Positions 13,908-14,082 of a stretch of 14,082 nucleotides of DNA are shown piece after piece. The stretch's first letter is position 1, and each line of letters starts with the position of its first letter. Origin of the DNA: JAVBNF01 sp031551725 (GTDB taxonomy: Bacteria > Bacteroidota > Bacteroidia > Bacteroidales > P3); assembly GCA_031551725.1 (NCBI GenBank), contig JAVBNF010000058.1, forward strand, positions 1-14,082, in the 5' to 3' direction. A model generated the notes under the pieces. That model had not been told where the DNA came from. It was given only the letters and a program-made list of their open reading frames with translations, and ran no database searches. A program made the translations under genes and the position numbers.

Positions 13908-13942
13908 TAATTGTTAATTATTAATTGTTAATGGTTAATGAA
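13908..13942. repeat. Heptad array upstream of tRNA-Ile
   Basis: Five 7-bp units of the TAATTRT type with variants (TAATGGT, TAATGAA) begin five bases from the tRNA 5' end. The array is roughly inverse to the one at 14021-14055. Confidence 0.85.
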
Positions 13943-13957
13943 GTTGGACTTGGTTTC

Positions 13958-14020
13958 AAAAAAAAAGGAATTAAGAATAAGAATATCACTTTCTTCATTC
14001 ATAATTCCTATGTTTTTTTT
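13958..14020. terminator. Likely bidirectional terminator between inverted heptad arrays
   Basis: A run of nine A (13958-13966), the outer stem AGGAATT/AATTCCT (13966-13972 and 14003-14009), shorter inner pairings (GAAT/ATTC, AAGA/TCTT), and a run of eight T (14013-14020) form a symmetric element usable in both directions. The inner part of the stem is imperfect. Confidence 0.55.
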
Positions 14021-14055
14021 AATTAACCATTAATAATTAACAATTAATCATTATT
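14021..14055. repeat. Heptad array near the right edge
   Basis: Five 7-bp units, AATTAAC, CATTAAT, AATTAAC, AATTAAT and CATTATT, keep an exact 7-bp period and begin right after the T-run of the preceding hairpin. The last 27 bases of the window hold nothing I can assign. Confidence 0.85.
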
Positions 14056-14082
14056 TGAAATATGTAAAACTCAGCAAAGCAA

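Overview
The window looks like chromosomal DNA from a member of the Bacteroidetes, probably Bacteroidales. Several independent signs agree. Promoters have the Bacteroidetes form (-7 box TAnnTTTG with a TTTG or TTG about 19-20 nt upstream). NusB is the long form. FeoA and FeoB are fused. Genes mostly lack Shine-Dalgarno sequences. The organism is inferred from these traits, not from a database match.

Layout. On the minus strand at the left edge (1-1120) is the N-terminal part of a secreted protein with a Fibrobacter-type major paralogous domain; it continues out of the window. The 441-base gap to nusB holds two divergent promoters and, reading left, a leader of about 340 nt that can fold into two mutually exclusive structures, one ending in a terminator. 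To the right, on the plus strand, is a housekeeping cluster nusB-yajC-coaE (1562-3493). It is followed by an electron-transfer/fatty-acid operon: etfB, etfA, an LpxL/HtrB-like acyltransferase with a GTG start, and an acyl-CoA dehydrogenase (3705-8300). A hairpin terminator (8373-8411) separates this from the convergent feoAB fusion for ferrous iron uptake (8454-10940, minus). Further right, all minus: a secreted protein of unknown function, a 46-residue ORF and a membrane-anchored protein of unknown function, a secreted patatin-like phospholipase, and tRNA-Ile(GAT).

Functionally, EtfA/EtfB form the flavoprotein that takes electrons from the acyl-CoA dehydrogenase, so those genes form one unit. 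NusB (transcription antitermination), YajC (Sec translocon accessory) and CoaE (last step of coenzyme A synthesis) are linked by position rather than pathway. FeoB probably has its own promoter, with a 20-bp dyad overlapping its -33 element.

The most striking non-coding features are three. First, the switch-like leader RNA at 1190-1327. Second, three GC-rich palindromes placed in frame inside the signal-peptide region of the left-edge gene (980-1088). Third, degenerate arrays of 7-bp units containing TTAA, which sit on or next to stop codons and terminators throughout the window. Because 7 is not a multiple of 3, these arrays give stop codons in all six frames.
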